Source of the DNA: Sipunculus nudus
Taxonomy: Eukaryota; Annelida; Sipuncula; Golfingiida; Sipunculidae
NCBI GenBank assembly: GCA_026874595.1
Contig: CM049318.1
Location: 28,172,956 to 28,236,955 of the forward strand
Length of the DNA stretch: 64,000 nt
Reading direction: 5' to 3'
A model generated the notes under the pieces. That model was not told the DNA's origin, ran no database searches, and saw only the letters and a list, made by a program, of their open reading frames with translations. Positions 23,381 to 35,685 of this stretch are shown here, one piece after another; positions within the stretch are counted from its first letter, which is position 1; each line of letters begins with the position of its first letter. A program made the translations under genes and the position numbers.

Positions 23381-24125
23381 TTTTTAGCTCAGCTGACTAT
23401 AAGTCATCTGAGCTATAGTCGTGGTCCATTGTCCGTCGTCCGTCCGTCTGTCCGTCCGTCCGTCTGGATGTCCCTCCGTAAGACTGGCACGTTTCGACAC
23501 CGTTGGACCTACGAATCTGAAATTAAGCATACAGTTAGATGTCCCCAAAATCTCCTACCATGCCGAAAATTGGGTTAATAGGACTACGTTCCTTTGAAAT
23601 ATTAAGGAAAAACCTCAATTTTTTATTAGAAATCTATTGTTACACTTCAGGACTACCTAATATCAAAACCACTCATCTGGTTTTCTTCATATTTACCATA
23701 AAAATTCCTCTTTATAGTTCCTATGTACATGCCAGAAATTAAGTCAGTATTGTTTAATTTAAAAAAGTTATGGGCACAAACATAATGGACTTTGTAAAAA
23801 AGTCAGGAAAGATATTTGGTCACTTAAGACCAAAAGTGTTAAAGGTAGGGACTTTTTTTCAGTAATAAAACTTTAATTAATCAAAATTTAATTGTATACC
23901 AAAAAATAGATCAAAATCTGTTAATTTTTTTAAATATTGGCAAAAATATAAAATTGGTACCTTAAATTTTGCCCAACTTTGGCCACGGCACGTTTTTTTC
24001 CTGTTAGTACTGTGGATTTAATTTTCATAGCATGTACACATAAGGATTTAATCTGTTAAAATCTGAAGTTTGATAATAAAAGCTGCAAAATTAGGCTAGT
24101 TATTTAATTTTTTTAGAGGCTCTTG
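23381..24125 (+). mobile_element. 5' part of a GCTCAGCTGA repeat copy
   Basis: It has the 5' hairpin (23385-23416) and a CCGTCCGTCTGTCCGTCCGT tract, then the blocks GATGTCCCCAAAATCTCC, ATTAAGGAAAAACCTC, TGTTACACTTCAGGACT and ATAAGGATTTAATCT in the same order as the copy at 20703. It lacks the family 3' end and finishes in TTTTAGAGGCTCTTGTT. Confidence 0.65.
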
Positions 24126-24215
24126 TTGTATTCCCTTACATTGTCAAGCAGTCCACTTTGATGACTGTAGGTCATTCAGTGCACATCTCTGTGCTCCCCA
24201 GGCTGTTGGCATAAT

Positions 24216-25965
24216 TTTAGATGTCCCCAAAATCTCCTACCAAACTGAAAATTAGATCATTAGGACTTCGTTCCTTCGAGATATTAAGGAAAAACCTCCG
24301 TTTTCCATAAAAAAAGCCATTGTTACACATTAAGGCTGCCTAATATCAAAACCACTGATCTGTTTTTGATCATATTTAGTATTCACATTCTTTCATACAT
24401 TTTCTATGAACATACCAAAAATTAGGTCAGTATTGGGTATTATTTTGAAGTTATGGGCCAAAATATAATGCAGTTTTTAAAAAAATCAGGAAATTTATTT
24501 ACTCACCTAACATGAGAATTGCTGAACCTAGAGACTTTTTTTCAGGAATATAACTTTATTTAATCAAGATTCAATTGTTTACCCAAAATTAGATATGAAT
24601 TTTGCAATTTATTTACATAAATAAAAAATCAATACCTTAAATTTTGTCCAACTTTGGCACTGTTGATTTAATTTTCACAGCATATAAACATAAGGATTTA
24701 ATCTTTTAAAATCTGAAATTTCAAAGAAATTGATTGGAAAGAATAGCTTTTATTGACGTTTTCATACACCATGTCAAGTGTTGTTTACATCTAGCCCACC
24801 TAGTAGTACAGCCTTCACTTGCATTATGTAACACACCCCAAGCAGCTTGCCTTGGCTAAGCTTGGCCACTACCAGCAGGCTTCCCCTCTGCCCTGCACTC
24901 CCCCCCCCCCCCCTCCCAGATGGTGCATAAACTAGATGAATGTTATTATTTTCTGTATTTGATTCATTCTTATTCTAGGCTATGCTACTTTTTAGATTTT
25001 GTATTGTACCACCAGGGTTACAATGATTAAAGTGTACATTAAATTGTGTCCACAAAGTGGTGTATTGCTGTGAAAGTGTGGATGTTTATCAGATAAGTAA
25101 TTCCTTACTTCAGAAGAGTAAAAACTTCACCAGGTGTGAAATTGACTATTAATTCCAGTAATAAATTAAAACTGGGATAGTAATTAGCACAATGATATTG
25201 TTTGTCCCTCATTCAACCAACAGTGTGTATACTTTATTTGAAAAGATGTTTTATTTTATCAGATTTACTGAATCTTTTATTTTATTTTGGTGAATAAAAT
25301 TAAGCATGTACTGAAAACTCCAGTGTGCAAAACTTTTTAATAGTGATTCAAGGAATATTCTTGTAGATGCCATGTTGTGGCATTATTTTCTTTTAAATTC
25401 AGTTTAAACATTTATGATTTAAAAATAATAAGATATATGTGTATGCATAATATGACCCAATATGAGCTACACTCTGGATATATGATGATTGCAACTTTTG
25501 CAACAATTCTTTCTAATATTTAAACTTATAGTTTCTTTTTTTTATTCTGTATATATAATGATTGCAACTTTTGCAACAATTCTAATATTTTAACTTATAT
25601 TTTCAGTTTTTTTTATTAAAAATTTATAAAACCTGTAAATAAAAAAAAATGATTAAGATAAAAACTTCTTAATGGAAAAAGTGGATATGCTTAAAACAAA
25701 TAGCCTTATATATAAACTTAAATGCATTATTCCCTTGAAAGTGAAATAAAGGTATTAGTCCATTCTGTCCACTTGCCTGTCCATCTGTAAATTTTCATAT
25801 GCATCACAGTATCTCAAAACTTTACTGTTTTTCTTCATGACAGTCTTGTCAGAGTATTAGTTTGCAATCATATATTTAGAAATTTACTATAACCAAGTAG
25901 GAGGGCCCCTTTCCTCATAGCTTTTCATATTCTTATATAAATGCAAAACATTACAATAGAATATT
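24216..25965 (+). mobile_element. 5'-truncated copy of the GCTCAGCTGA repeat retaining the long interior
   Basis: It starts abruptly at TTAGATGTCCCCAAAATCTCC and follows the family through the CACCTAGTAGTACAGCC block (about 24807) and the GGTATTAGTCCATTCTGTCC block (about 25750). It stops before the 3' palindrome. It keeps a segment of about 650 bp (24960-25615) that is absent from the 20703 copy but partly shared with 12540-12770. Inside it, GATTGCAACTTTTGCAACAA is duplicated in tandem at about 25487 and 25560. Confidence 0.6.
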
Positions 25966-26084
25966 TCTACATCCACCTTCTTGCTGCCCTCACTTTTCCC
26001 TTCTCCGACCCCATCCCAAAGTCAGCCTCAGTAAGCAAGAACAAGATGAATCAGATATATTCATACTTTAATATTTTGTATAAC

Positions 26085-27752
26085 TATTCATCCGTAGGTA
26101 CCTATGTACATGCCAGAAATTATGTCAATATTGTGTAATATGTAGACATAGTGGGCATCACAATAATGTATGTCACCCCTAACTTAACGTGAAAACCTTA
26201 CAACGGATATATCCTATAAAACCATACGATGGGTTTACGCTCGCCACTTGATTTCACTCATCAAGAAATTAGATCCCGGTCATTACAGGTGACATTTCCA
26301 GGTTCTTTTAAGGACGTGTATTAAAATACCAGACAATCATACACCCAGATCAATAGAAACTATGAGACATCAGGTTAAATTCACAAATATAATTCAAGAC
26401 AATACTTACAAAGATGTAGATGTGTGTGTGCGTTGATGTGTCAATACGATAGTCCTTCACATTAAAAATACAGGATATTTACTGAGTCCGTGGTTTGTAT
26501 AAAAACCAATAAAGTCCAGTTCCTTCAGAGATCTCTGGTTACTATTTTGTGTAGAATCTAGCGTATGGTTAGCAGCATATAGTCTTTCTGAGTTTAGCGA
26601 TCTTCAACTGATCTTGCTTGTCAGCGACCCGGGTAGGTTTACGATCACATGAATGCAATAGCGTCCTTTGTTTACGTAGAGCTTAGAGTCCTTGACCTTG
26701 CTCGTGTACCAATGGTTTCTCGGCTTACGGCGGTTATGTTTCTAGGTCAAGCTGAACTAGGCCGGCAGGTGACGAGCGAGCTCTCTCTATATCGCCAATA
26801 CGAAGCTCTTTCGGCAGCACGGCTGAGTTCTTATGAGCTGGGTCCTTGCCTCATGCAGAAGCTTGCTTCTATGCCGTTTCTGGCGTTTCAATGTTCATAC
26901 TCCCGTTCGTGCGTGCTGCCACCTCAAGCTTCAAGACCCAACTGAAGGCAGCTTCCAGCGTCTCTCCCTGAACTCTGACGTCACAATCGTCGTCACAATA
27001 CGGCGATCCGGTTCTCTGATTGGCTCATTTCTCAAGTGTCCCATATAAGGATATATGTGACCTAGTTTGACTGTTAGCGTCACCTTGGCGACCCACATAC
27101 CAGAAATAATTACACACGATGCGTGACACGGATAAATCAGCTGATAGCCGATGGGATTCCATACAAGAATACACAATATATATATATACAATCAAGACCT
27201 GTCAACGCTTTAGGATGACGCTTCACGTCAATATCAATAGAGAACAGACTTCGTTAAACTATGATACAAAACACCGTACATATTGTCACCGATTTCTGGT
27301 GACAATGTACCTTGTCAAGACTAAAGAGATATTGTGTCATACAGTCACAAATTCATAAATCACTTCATCAGCATAGTTAACCATAACTTCATATCTGTCA
27401 AATTGAAAGCTTGCAGACTACCATACACTTTAGATCCTTCAACAAATAGCCTTATCATCATTCTACTACTGCTTATTACTGCTGTCATTGCATACATATT
27501 TGCTCACATATATCACGATTTTCAACCCCTCCTAAATAAATAAAAATAAACCACTATATTTTACTCTATTAATCCATCAGTCAGGTAATTTCATTTATTA
27601 TTTACTCACATATTACATTACATTCCTTTATAATAGCCCAACATGTCCATGACATTCATAAGCTTTCTCGACTCGATATAGTATCACAGTGGAGAAACAT
27701 TTATAGTCCAATCACGATCAGCTGAGCTCCATGACCCATTGGTTCCCTCATT
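26085..27752 (+). mobile_element. Fragmentary GCTCAGCTGA repeat copy interrupted by a solo LTR
   Basis: The segment 26100-26170 (CCTATGTACATGCCAGAAAT and GTGGGCATCACAATAATG) aligns with 23715-23785. After the LTR, 27305-27350 resumes the same alignment (ATGTACCTTGTCAAGACT against ATGGACTTTGTAAAAAAGT). The copy ends with the diverged family 3' end TCAGCTGAGCTCCATGACCC at 27719-27738. Confidence 0.6.
26171..27304. mobile_element. Solo LTR, 1,134 bp, with 5-bp target duplication
   Basis: It begins TGTCACCCC and ends GGTGACA, so it has the canonical TG...CA ends with a 7-bp terminal inverted repeat. ATGTA flanks it on both sides (26166-26170 and 27305-27309). The host repeat reads through cleanly if the element and one ATGTA are removed. 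It is clearly richer in GC than its surroundings and contains TGACGTCA (26977-26984). No gag or pol frame is inside, as expected for a solo LTR left by LTR-LTR recombination. Five-base duplications fit Ty3/Gypsy- or Copia-type integration. Transcriptional orientation is unclear: TATAAAA near 26214 and AATAAA near 26508 favour plus, and TATATAAGG-like sequence on the minus strand near 27045 favours minus. Confidence 0.75.
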
Positions 27753-27889
27753 TTTATACACTGAGTTTCATTTGAATCCATCCCTATTTTTTTTCATTTC
27801 AGTCCCTAATAAGACAGAGATTTTAAAGAATTGTATGGAAAAATTGTCTCCTTGAAATAATCTCGATTTAATATTTACAACATGGTCAA

Positions 27890-29410
27890 CAGAACACTTA
27901 CCTAAAGCCATTCAGTCAGATAAATGTTTTTAAACAAGGCCAAATGGTCCAGAGAAGACTTAATACCACACAAGGTCACATGGCCCAGAGAATTCAGGTA
28001 AATGTACAACAAAAACACTTTTCTAAAAATGGTCATATATGGTACAGAGAACAACATGGTCAGATGGTTTCATAAAAATGGCCAGATGGTCTAGAAACCC
28101 CTTTTCTTAGCATTGCCAAAAGGCCCAAAGAATCCTTTCTTAACTTACCTATCACCCAGAGAACTCTTTGATAAACAGACCTGATATTCCAGATCACACT
28201 TTTCTGAAATAGACCAAATGGTCTAGAAAGTACTGTTCTAAACAAGGCCCTATATTTCAGAGAATACATTCACGTGATTATCAGTTAAGGTGACTCAGAG
28301 AATTGTTCCTTTTCATTTTCAAGATGGCCAGAAAACCATTTTCTGAGCATGGGCAGGTGGTTTAGAGATCCTTTTTGAAACATGGCCAGATGGTCTGAAG
28401 AACACTTAAATTCTAAACAATAGCAGCTAGATGGCCCAATGAATATTGATCTGAACAATTCAAGATGGTCCAGAGGATACTGTCAAACAAGGCAAGATGG
28501 TATAGAAAATACTCTTTTAAAGTCAGATCATCCAGAGAATATTGTTCTGAACAAGACCAGAAAGTCCAGCAAACATTTTTCTAAACAAGGCTAGATAGTT
28601 GAAAGAATACTGTTCTAAAATCACCAGAAAGTCCAGAATATACTGTTCAGAGAATGCTCAGATGATCTAGAAATACTGTTCTGATCAAGGACAGATACTC
28701 CAGAAAATTCTCCCCTAAAAGAGGCCAGACATTGCAGAGTGTACTGTTCCAAACATGGCCAAAAAGTACAGAGGATACCATTCTTAATAGGGCTAGAAGG
28801 CAGAGAAAAGTGTTCTGAACAAGGCCAGAAAGACCAGAGTATACTGTTCTAAATAGGGTCAGAGAATTGTGTTCTAAACAAGCCAGAAATTCCCAGAGAA
28901 TACTGTTCTAAACAAGGACAGAAAGGCATAGAGAATATTGTTCTGAACAAGGCCAGAAGATCCAGAGGATACCGTTCTGAATAAGGCCAGAAGGTAAAGA
29001 AAATATTGATCTAAACAAGGCCAGACAGTTGAGATAATACTGTTCAAAACAAGGTCAGAAGGTACAGGGAATATTGTTCTGAATAAAACCAGATGATCCA
29101 TAGATTGTAGACTTAAATAAGTCTGATTACCAAGAAAGTATTTTTATTCAGAGAAGGTGACCAACCAATTAAAATGAAGGTTAGTTGTTTCAGAGACTAT
29201 AGATTGGTGGCTAGACTAGGCAAACTGCTCTAAGCAAGGCTAGGGGATTCCATAAATAAAATTCAAACAAAAGAATAGAGGTCCCAAAGGGTACAGCTGT
29301 ATAAATGAGTACTGCTGTATATTCAATTTATACTTTATGTTCTAAAAAAGACCAGATTGTACAAAGAATACTGCCATATAGAAAGTACATAGAATTATGT
29401 TCTAAACAAG
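27890..29410. repeat. Long degenerate minisatellite, unit about 35-45 bp
   Basis: Over about 1.5 kb a unit like TTCTAAACAAGGCCAGAAGG plus TCCAGAGAATACTG recurs roughly forty times with many substitutions and length changes. The units between 28540 and 29060 are the most regular. Open frames through it, on the minus strand for example, are by-products of the repeat. Confidence 0.85.
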
Positions 29411-32400
29411 ATGCCCATCCTGTATTTCCAGATACCAATTCTTGACAGAGTTGAACATGCAGACTTGTTAGAATGTTTTATTTCTTTGCCCTCAATCCTG
29501 AAAAGAATTCCTTTTTGCATGAGCAGAAATGTGGCAATGCAACACAAGGGATGTGGAGAAATTAATTCCAAAATAATGTATAATTCCTTAGATTATCATT
29601 TAGTTTTAGTTTTGCACATGAAGTGTACCTTCATGGGGTTCCTTTTTGTGAGAACCAGTGTTTAATTGACTTTATAGAACTGCTGGCTAGGAGAACTGTC
29701 ACAGATACAGCAAGAATATAAAAACTTTAGTGGAAATCAATTATCTTTGTCAGGCATATAGCTGTCTAGCCTGTTTTGCATACTCTGTCTGTTTTAAGCT
29801 GGGGTTTTCCAGTCACCAGTGAAGCATGAGTGACACCATGAAAGTAACATGCTAGACACATGACTTGAGCATGCATTCTCTGTGCCATTTCATTGGCCAA
29901 CATGGAGCAAGCATGATGTGTCAGAATGTGTGTAGATGGCCTCAAGGCCTTTAGACTGTCAATTTGTCAAGGTATGTTTGCATGCATGCTAGCAGATTTA
30001 GCTAACTTTTCAAAGGCTAAATCAATATTGTTCTTTCTACATGACCTTAGTTTAAATGTAGACATGAGGTTTATTTATATATACATTTCATTTGGGAGTG
30101 GAATGCAATATGTTGCATCAGAATATTTGTTTTACAGTATATTGGATTAGGAATGTGCTTTTGTGCTAATGCATTGAATGCCAAAGATATGCAGTATTAC
30201 ATAAAGATAAATCATTCTTAGATTAATATATTTTCTTTTGTCTTTTTGAAGAAAACAAGATTGATAAATTCAGGACATGATATCAGCTAGTCAAAGGAAG
30301 TCAATAAGAGTCAAAGGAAATGGGTGTTATGAGTTGAGGGTCATGAAAATGTAGCATTTTGTATGTCTTTTACCAGAAGATTTTGTTATAGCTTTATGGT
30401 TTCTTTCAAAATTTCTTTTTATTTCAAATACATTGATTGAATCATCATTCAGTTCTGTTGAAAAAAAACTTTTCTAAATTTTCTAAATCTGCTTTATTCA
30501 AAACCTAGACTTCTACAATTTGCATATCTGAAAAAAATATATGGAAGTTAAATTCATGGTTACTTTATCATAAGGTAGATATATGTGAACAGATTATAAA
30601 GGAAAATGATGTTTATCATATAAGCAATGCAGGTGTTTTCTCAAAATGATTGAGTCATTGCATTAAATATTCAATTTGATTTAGTATAAATTTACCAGTT
30701 TGCCGAATCCAGTATTAATTTTTATAGCTGACAGTGCTTAAACAGTAAAAATCCAGTAAAAACCTTGGTGTTTTCTTTTTTTGCCAGAATATGTCAAATA
30801 ACCTGTATTATTTAAATCACATATGGCTCTAAGATTCCTACTTGTAAATTTTGTTGAAATATTTGTCAAAGCATGGGGAAAAACTCTTCTCTAACAACTT
30901 CCCTTACTCTACCTTCCCCAGTGTCCTCTATTGGAGTCTCTCAACACTATGCTTTCTCTTAATTCCCTGGTAATAATCACCCAACGTTTAGCAAACACAC
31001 TCGGACACAAAGTGCTGCTTTCATCCTGGTAATCACTAATAACTTGATGGTCTTTCCACCAACCAGGCGTTTTATCAAATCATAACTTTAACACACACAT
31101 TTGCGCTTTGGGGGAAAATTCAAAACACACACGTCAGCCAGTTCATCAGTGTTAATTATGTTCTTAAGTGGAACAAAACCATGCCTAGATACTTGCTTCA
31201 AGCTAAACCCTTTTGCTGATATAAACATACGGCCAAGAAGATCTTTACATACAATACAGGGAAACCTATCATTATGGACACCCACATAATATGGACACTT
31301 CATTTGTGGACACTTCTGTATTTTTTACACCTTTCTATTAATAAACCTTTCAGTATCATGGACACCTTTCTATTACAGTCACTTCATTGTTATAGAAATT
31401 CAGCATGGTCAATTTTGAGGTCCAATACCTCTCATATGAGTATCCCACTGTTTAGGGGTGAAACCCCTGTCCTGTGAGTGTGCAGTTTACTTAATTTTTG
31501 TATACAGTAAAATATTTGCTGAACTAACTGGAAAAAATTGCCCCACTTGATTTGGAGCCATAATTATGATTTATGATTTTGCAAAATTAGTCAAATTAAT
31601 ACCAAGTGAAACCTGCATGTGTAAAACATAGGACAGTTTTCTGTCAATCTCTTCAAATTGACACAACTCTCAGGGGTGTCCATATAAAATTGGTAATATA
31701 CCTTTTAAAATCCGAGATAATTCTACAAAGCTGACTGAAATGAGGGAATTAAACATCTGTCTAAAATTTACAATCAAATTTTAAGCATTCCTTTTGCTTA
31801 ATATTTTAAAACTGGAATAAAATGGTTATTGGAGATAATGCTCTATTTTTTCACAGCAATTCTTTGCCACTGATGAATAACAGGGTCCCTGGTCACATGC
31901 AAAAAAGTATGCATTTTATAACTGCTGATTGGTTGTTTGGGTGTCATAAATATTCTAAAAAAAATAAATGGTCAATTTGAGTTTAAGATGCAATTTCAGA
32001 TGTCTAACATAAAAAGGACAAGTACAACCCAGAAGTATGTAAAATGTTAATGACAATTTTTTTTTCTTGAAGTTCCTCCTTATGATATCAGGCCTGTGGA
32101 CCCTTGCTCACATCAGTTTTGAAATTTTTTTATATGGTTTTGGTTTGCAAGAACAAACACGAAATTTCATTAGGAACTCCTTGGAAGAGCAGAGTACAGG
32201 TTTTTCTGTATATATCAGTTGTCTGTGTCAGGAAGTGCATGCCACATGTTGCATCATAAATTTGCAGAATTTCAACCAGGATCTTACAGAAGGTCAGTGG
32301 GTGTAGGCTTTTGTTTAACCTGTGACGTACTGGTACGTATTTCACATTGAGCCCATCACCAATGATCCAGGCACCTCGTGTTTGGTGAGTCAGCCCAGTA

Positions 32401-33022
32401 TTCCAGAAAATCAGTTGACGTAGACACGGCCAAACAAACACTCTGATCTACACTTGTGAGGTTAAATGGTGTTGTTTCTGCGGGATTGTCCCTGCCTTGC
32501 TTCGATCAGCTCTGTGCTGTATGTCTCCTGTTACTTAAAAAAGTAAATATACATTATACTGGGAAATCTGTCTGAATTTTGAGTCATGTTGCTGCTCTCA
32601 TGTCATCTTTGTATATATAATTCCAGAGGCTTGTCTTAAAAAGCATTAATAATCACTTTGAGAAATTTGTGAGTAAATGTGTAAATTTATTCTAGTTTGT
32701 GCCAAAAATCAGATTATTTTATTCTGTCTTATACTACTATTCACCATAGATTATTTTGATATATTGTCAAAAGATATTGCAAACATATAATATATCTCAA
32801 AAAATAATTTGGTTGGGGCCATGTATGAAAATGGGTAAAATAAGGTCTACTAAAAATAACACAGGAAGGTAGAAAATGGTTGAATGTCAAGATGTTTTAT
32901 CTTAAAAGAAATCTTACTAAATTACCTTGTGAAACAGATTAAATTTACATGGGCAAATCGGTATTTTCTCTGGTCTGATGGATTCTGGATATTGAATATT
33001 TTGCTCAGCTCACATCATGATA
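29411..33022. other. Long gene-free stretch
   Basis: No supported exon. A small cluster of TATGGACAC motifs lies at 31273-31365. Only short, motif-free frames are present. Confidence 0.45.
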
Positions 33023-33234
33023 CAGAAGTGGATCCGGGGGGGGGGTCTGGGTGGTCCGAACCCCCCCCCCCTTCCTTTTTCCTCAGAAACATCATTTTTT
33101 TAAGGGCTTCAGACAAAATTTTGCGGCCTGGACCCCCCCTTTTCCAGACCTGGGGACCTTTTTCTTAGGGTTTTTCATTAGTCCTCCTGGGTTGGACCCC
33201 CACCCCCTTTTCCTAAATCCTGGATCCGCCCCTG
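33023..33234. mobile_element. Short TIR element with GGATCC termini (MITE-like)
   Basis: The left end CAGAAGTGGATCC (33023-33035) mirrors the right end GGATCCGCCCCTG (33222-33234) with a few differences. G- and C-runs lie just inside the left end. Related fragments are at 7191-7205 and 13790-13925, so this is a dispersed family of about 210 bp. Confidence 0.6.
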
Positions 33235-33635
33235 TGGTACATGAGTGATATCACAAGTGTAGCATGAGTGAACTGCTGTACAGACAACAGAGTGGTTTTC
33301 CCCAACCCCTCCCTATTCTCAGGTCATCAGGTGTGAACTCTGTATTCATACAAGTGAATCTTCTCTGAATTCAGCCAGCTCATGTTCATTGGTCGAAAGT
33401 CATGTGTCATGAGTGAGCATCTGATGATAATGCTATATAAGGTCAGCAGAGCTTTTGGGAACATACACTCTTGGCTAATAAAGAAAACAAATTCAGTCTT
33501 ATAGACTTGTCAAGTGCATGGTTTTATGCATAATGGCCCATTTGGCTGGCCTAGGGTGTTGCTGCCACAGCCTTCGTGGGATTGACTATGTGGGGCTCAC
33601 TTTCACTTCCTGGCTGTTATCTTGCACCTACTGCA

Positions 33636-33750
33636 GGGGGGGGGGCTGCCATGGAGCTCGGGGGGGGGGAGATGGAGCTGGGGGGGGGATGGTGGGGGGG
33701 ATAGAGCTGGGGGGAGGGGGGGGGGGAAGGCGGGGGGGGGGGGGGGAGTG
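33636..33750 (+). repeat. G-rich simple-sequence tract with GAGCTGGGGG units
   Basis: Eight or more runs of 7-18 G are separated by short GGAGCT and GGAT spacers. The strand could form several G-quadruplexes. The glycine-rich frame across it is an artefact. Confidence 0.85.
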
Positions 33751-34830
33751 GGGAGTCCAGGTTCCAGCTGATGCTAGCTGGAGTCTTTACGATTGTTGAT
33801 CCAGGGTGGCATCTTGATCACACGAAAATTAGTTTCCTTACTCAAATTGATTTGACTTAAGGTGTGTAATGGGTAATAGATGATTGGACAATTAATGGAT
33901 CTTTGACACTGAGTGCCATGGTTGTATCAGATCCTGGTATCTCCAGTTGATTGCAAAAGTTTGTTTCCTAAACTCCAGATAGTAAGTGCCACTCAGAACC
34001 TAAAGGGGTTTGTGTGGTATGTATTTACCAGCACCGATTAATGTAATTGATTGCTATAGGGTGATTCCATGATTTTTAGGGGTTATGGGTGCATAGGTAC
34101 CATTTACAGTGAGGAACTAAAACCCTAATTAAGGCCACAGCTCAGAGTGAGGGTCAACCATGAAAGTTTTGGGAACATTTTTCCTCCTTAGGAAGTGTTA
34201 AAACCAATTGCTCACATTTTGTGCATAAAATGAATGCCAATCATTTTCACTATATTTCAGTATATTTCAATATATTCTCAAAAGATGCAATTCTTTTTCA
34301 TTACCTTCAGGTTCTCTAATTGTGGAAGACCACAAATGCCACATTAGGGGTTAGTTTTTAAAAATCTACTGGGCCTAATTATTTTCAAAATACAGGCTAT
34401 GCCTAAAAGTGCAGGTGTGTGGCCTTTGGGCCCCTAAAATTGTGAACCTTGTTTAATTCTGCCACTGTCTATCCCACCATGCATCAATATGTCTGTGATG
34501 TCATTGTGCTGGCTAAGTGCCATGATTTAGTTTGTACTGCCCTCTAGTGAGCAAGCAGTTTACTAAGTCAAGTACTGAACTAAGCTTCAGTTACAACCAT
34601 GAATCAAGGTTTTATAAGATACCATAATCACACAATGCCTGTTTCCATGTCCAGAACATGAATAAACCTTATGTGTAAAAGAAGCCAACAGAAGATGAAC
34701 AACTGAAGAAATTATATTATTATATTATAACCTTTCCTATAGCTTCTAAGTTATGAAAATTGAACTCAGTCTGTATTCACATTTTGTTGTCTTAGAAATA
34801 CTAGGGGAACCTAAAATTGCATATAAATGG
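33751..34830. other. Gene-free stretch with one CTCF-like motif
   Basis: TGCCCTCTAGTGA at 34538-34550 is, on the minus strand, TCACTAGAGGGCA, close to the animal CTCF core. Nothing else was recognised. Confidence 0.4.
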
Positions 34831-34838
34831 TGTTCAGA

Positions 34839-35607
34839 CAGGGTTTTGCCAAATACAGTATGCCAAATACAAATATAAATGTGAGAGCTGTTCATCTCCA
34901 AATACAAATGCAGGTGGGTAAAGTTAAAAACAAATACAAATTCGAATACAGAACATCAAATACAAATACAAATACACAAATATAGGTTATACAGAATATT
35001 TATTAATTTTTAGCACCATAGATATTCATAATGTCTACTTGTACCTATACAACTTCTGTACTTTTAGAGACTAGAGTCTTTCTATATTCTACAAAGTTAA
35101 AAAACATTCCTGTTGCAACACAGGAACATAAATTCCTGAAACCTACTGTCTGAAAGACATTTTTATTCTAGGAAGTCTTAATAAATTACCTGTTGCAATG
35201 CAGGAACATAATTTCCTCAAACCTGTTGTCTGAAAGACAGCAGTGCCCCGGACAGAACACTTTCCCTGTTCTGACCCTTGCCAGTGAACAACCTGGTGAG
35301 GCAGAGGCCATGAGCAGTTATGGACCATGAACACAGTGACTATGCAGTTAATTATCAAGGCACATTTGTGATTGCAAACATCAGGATGGAGTGAAACACT
35401 ATACCTGATGCTGCCTTTTGGGTTGTTCAACAGTTAAGAAGTAGTTAAATTTTCAAAATTTTGGCAGATATGAATATTTATTTTATACATATTGAGATCA
35501 GATACAAATAAAAATACAAATATTATCATTTTGCACATCACTAATACAAATACACACTTTGACTGTATTTAAATACAAATAGAAATACGTATTTGACCCC
35601 TACCCTG
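34839..35607. mobile_element. Non-autonomous hAT-type element, 769 bp
   Basis: The left end CAGGGTTTTGCC and the right end, read on the minus strand as CAGGGTAGGGGTC, share the CAGGG start typical of hAT elements. Both ends carry arrays of AAATACAAATAC motifs in inverted orientation. TGTTCAGA (34831-34838) and GGTTCAGA (35608-35615) form an 8-bp target duplication with one mismatch. The middle holds two copies of a block of about 60 bp (CCTGTTGCAA..CAGGAACATAA..TGTCTGAAAGACA) at about 35109 and 35189. There is no transposase. Confidence 0.75.
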
Positions 35608-35685
35608 GGTTCAGATTTAATGAATACCACCATGATGCAGGCACACCCTTCCCTACATTGCAATGAATATGAAATGTGTTAGCTA

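Noticed and set aside
26649-27191. Frames of 70-98 codons in a GC-rich region
   Set aside because: They lie inside the solo LTR and show no gag, pol or host motif.
27890-29410. Possible CRISPR-like array (repeated ~35-45 bp units)
   Set aside because: Units are contiguous and degenerate, with no constant repeat separated by unique spacers, and the context is animal DNA.
33518-33799. Glycine-rich 93-codon frame
   Set aside because: It is the translation of G-runs; there is no start context, domain or coding composition outside the tract.
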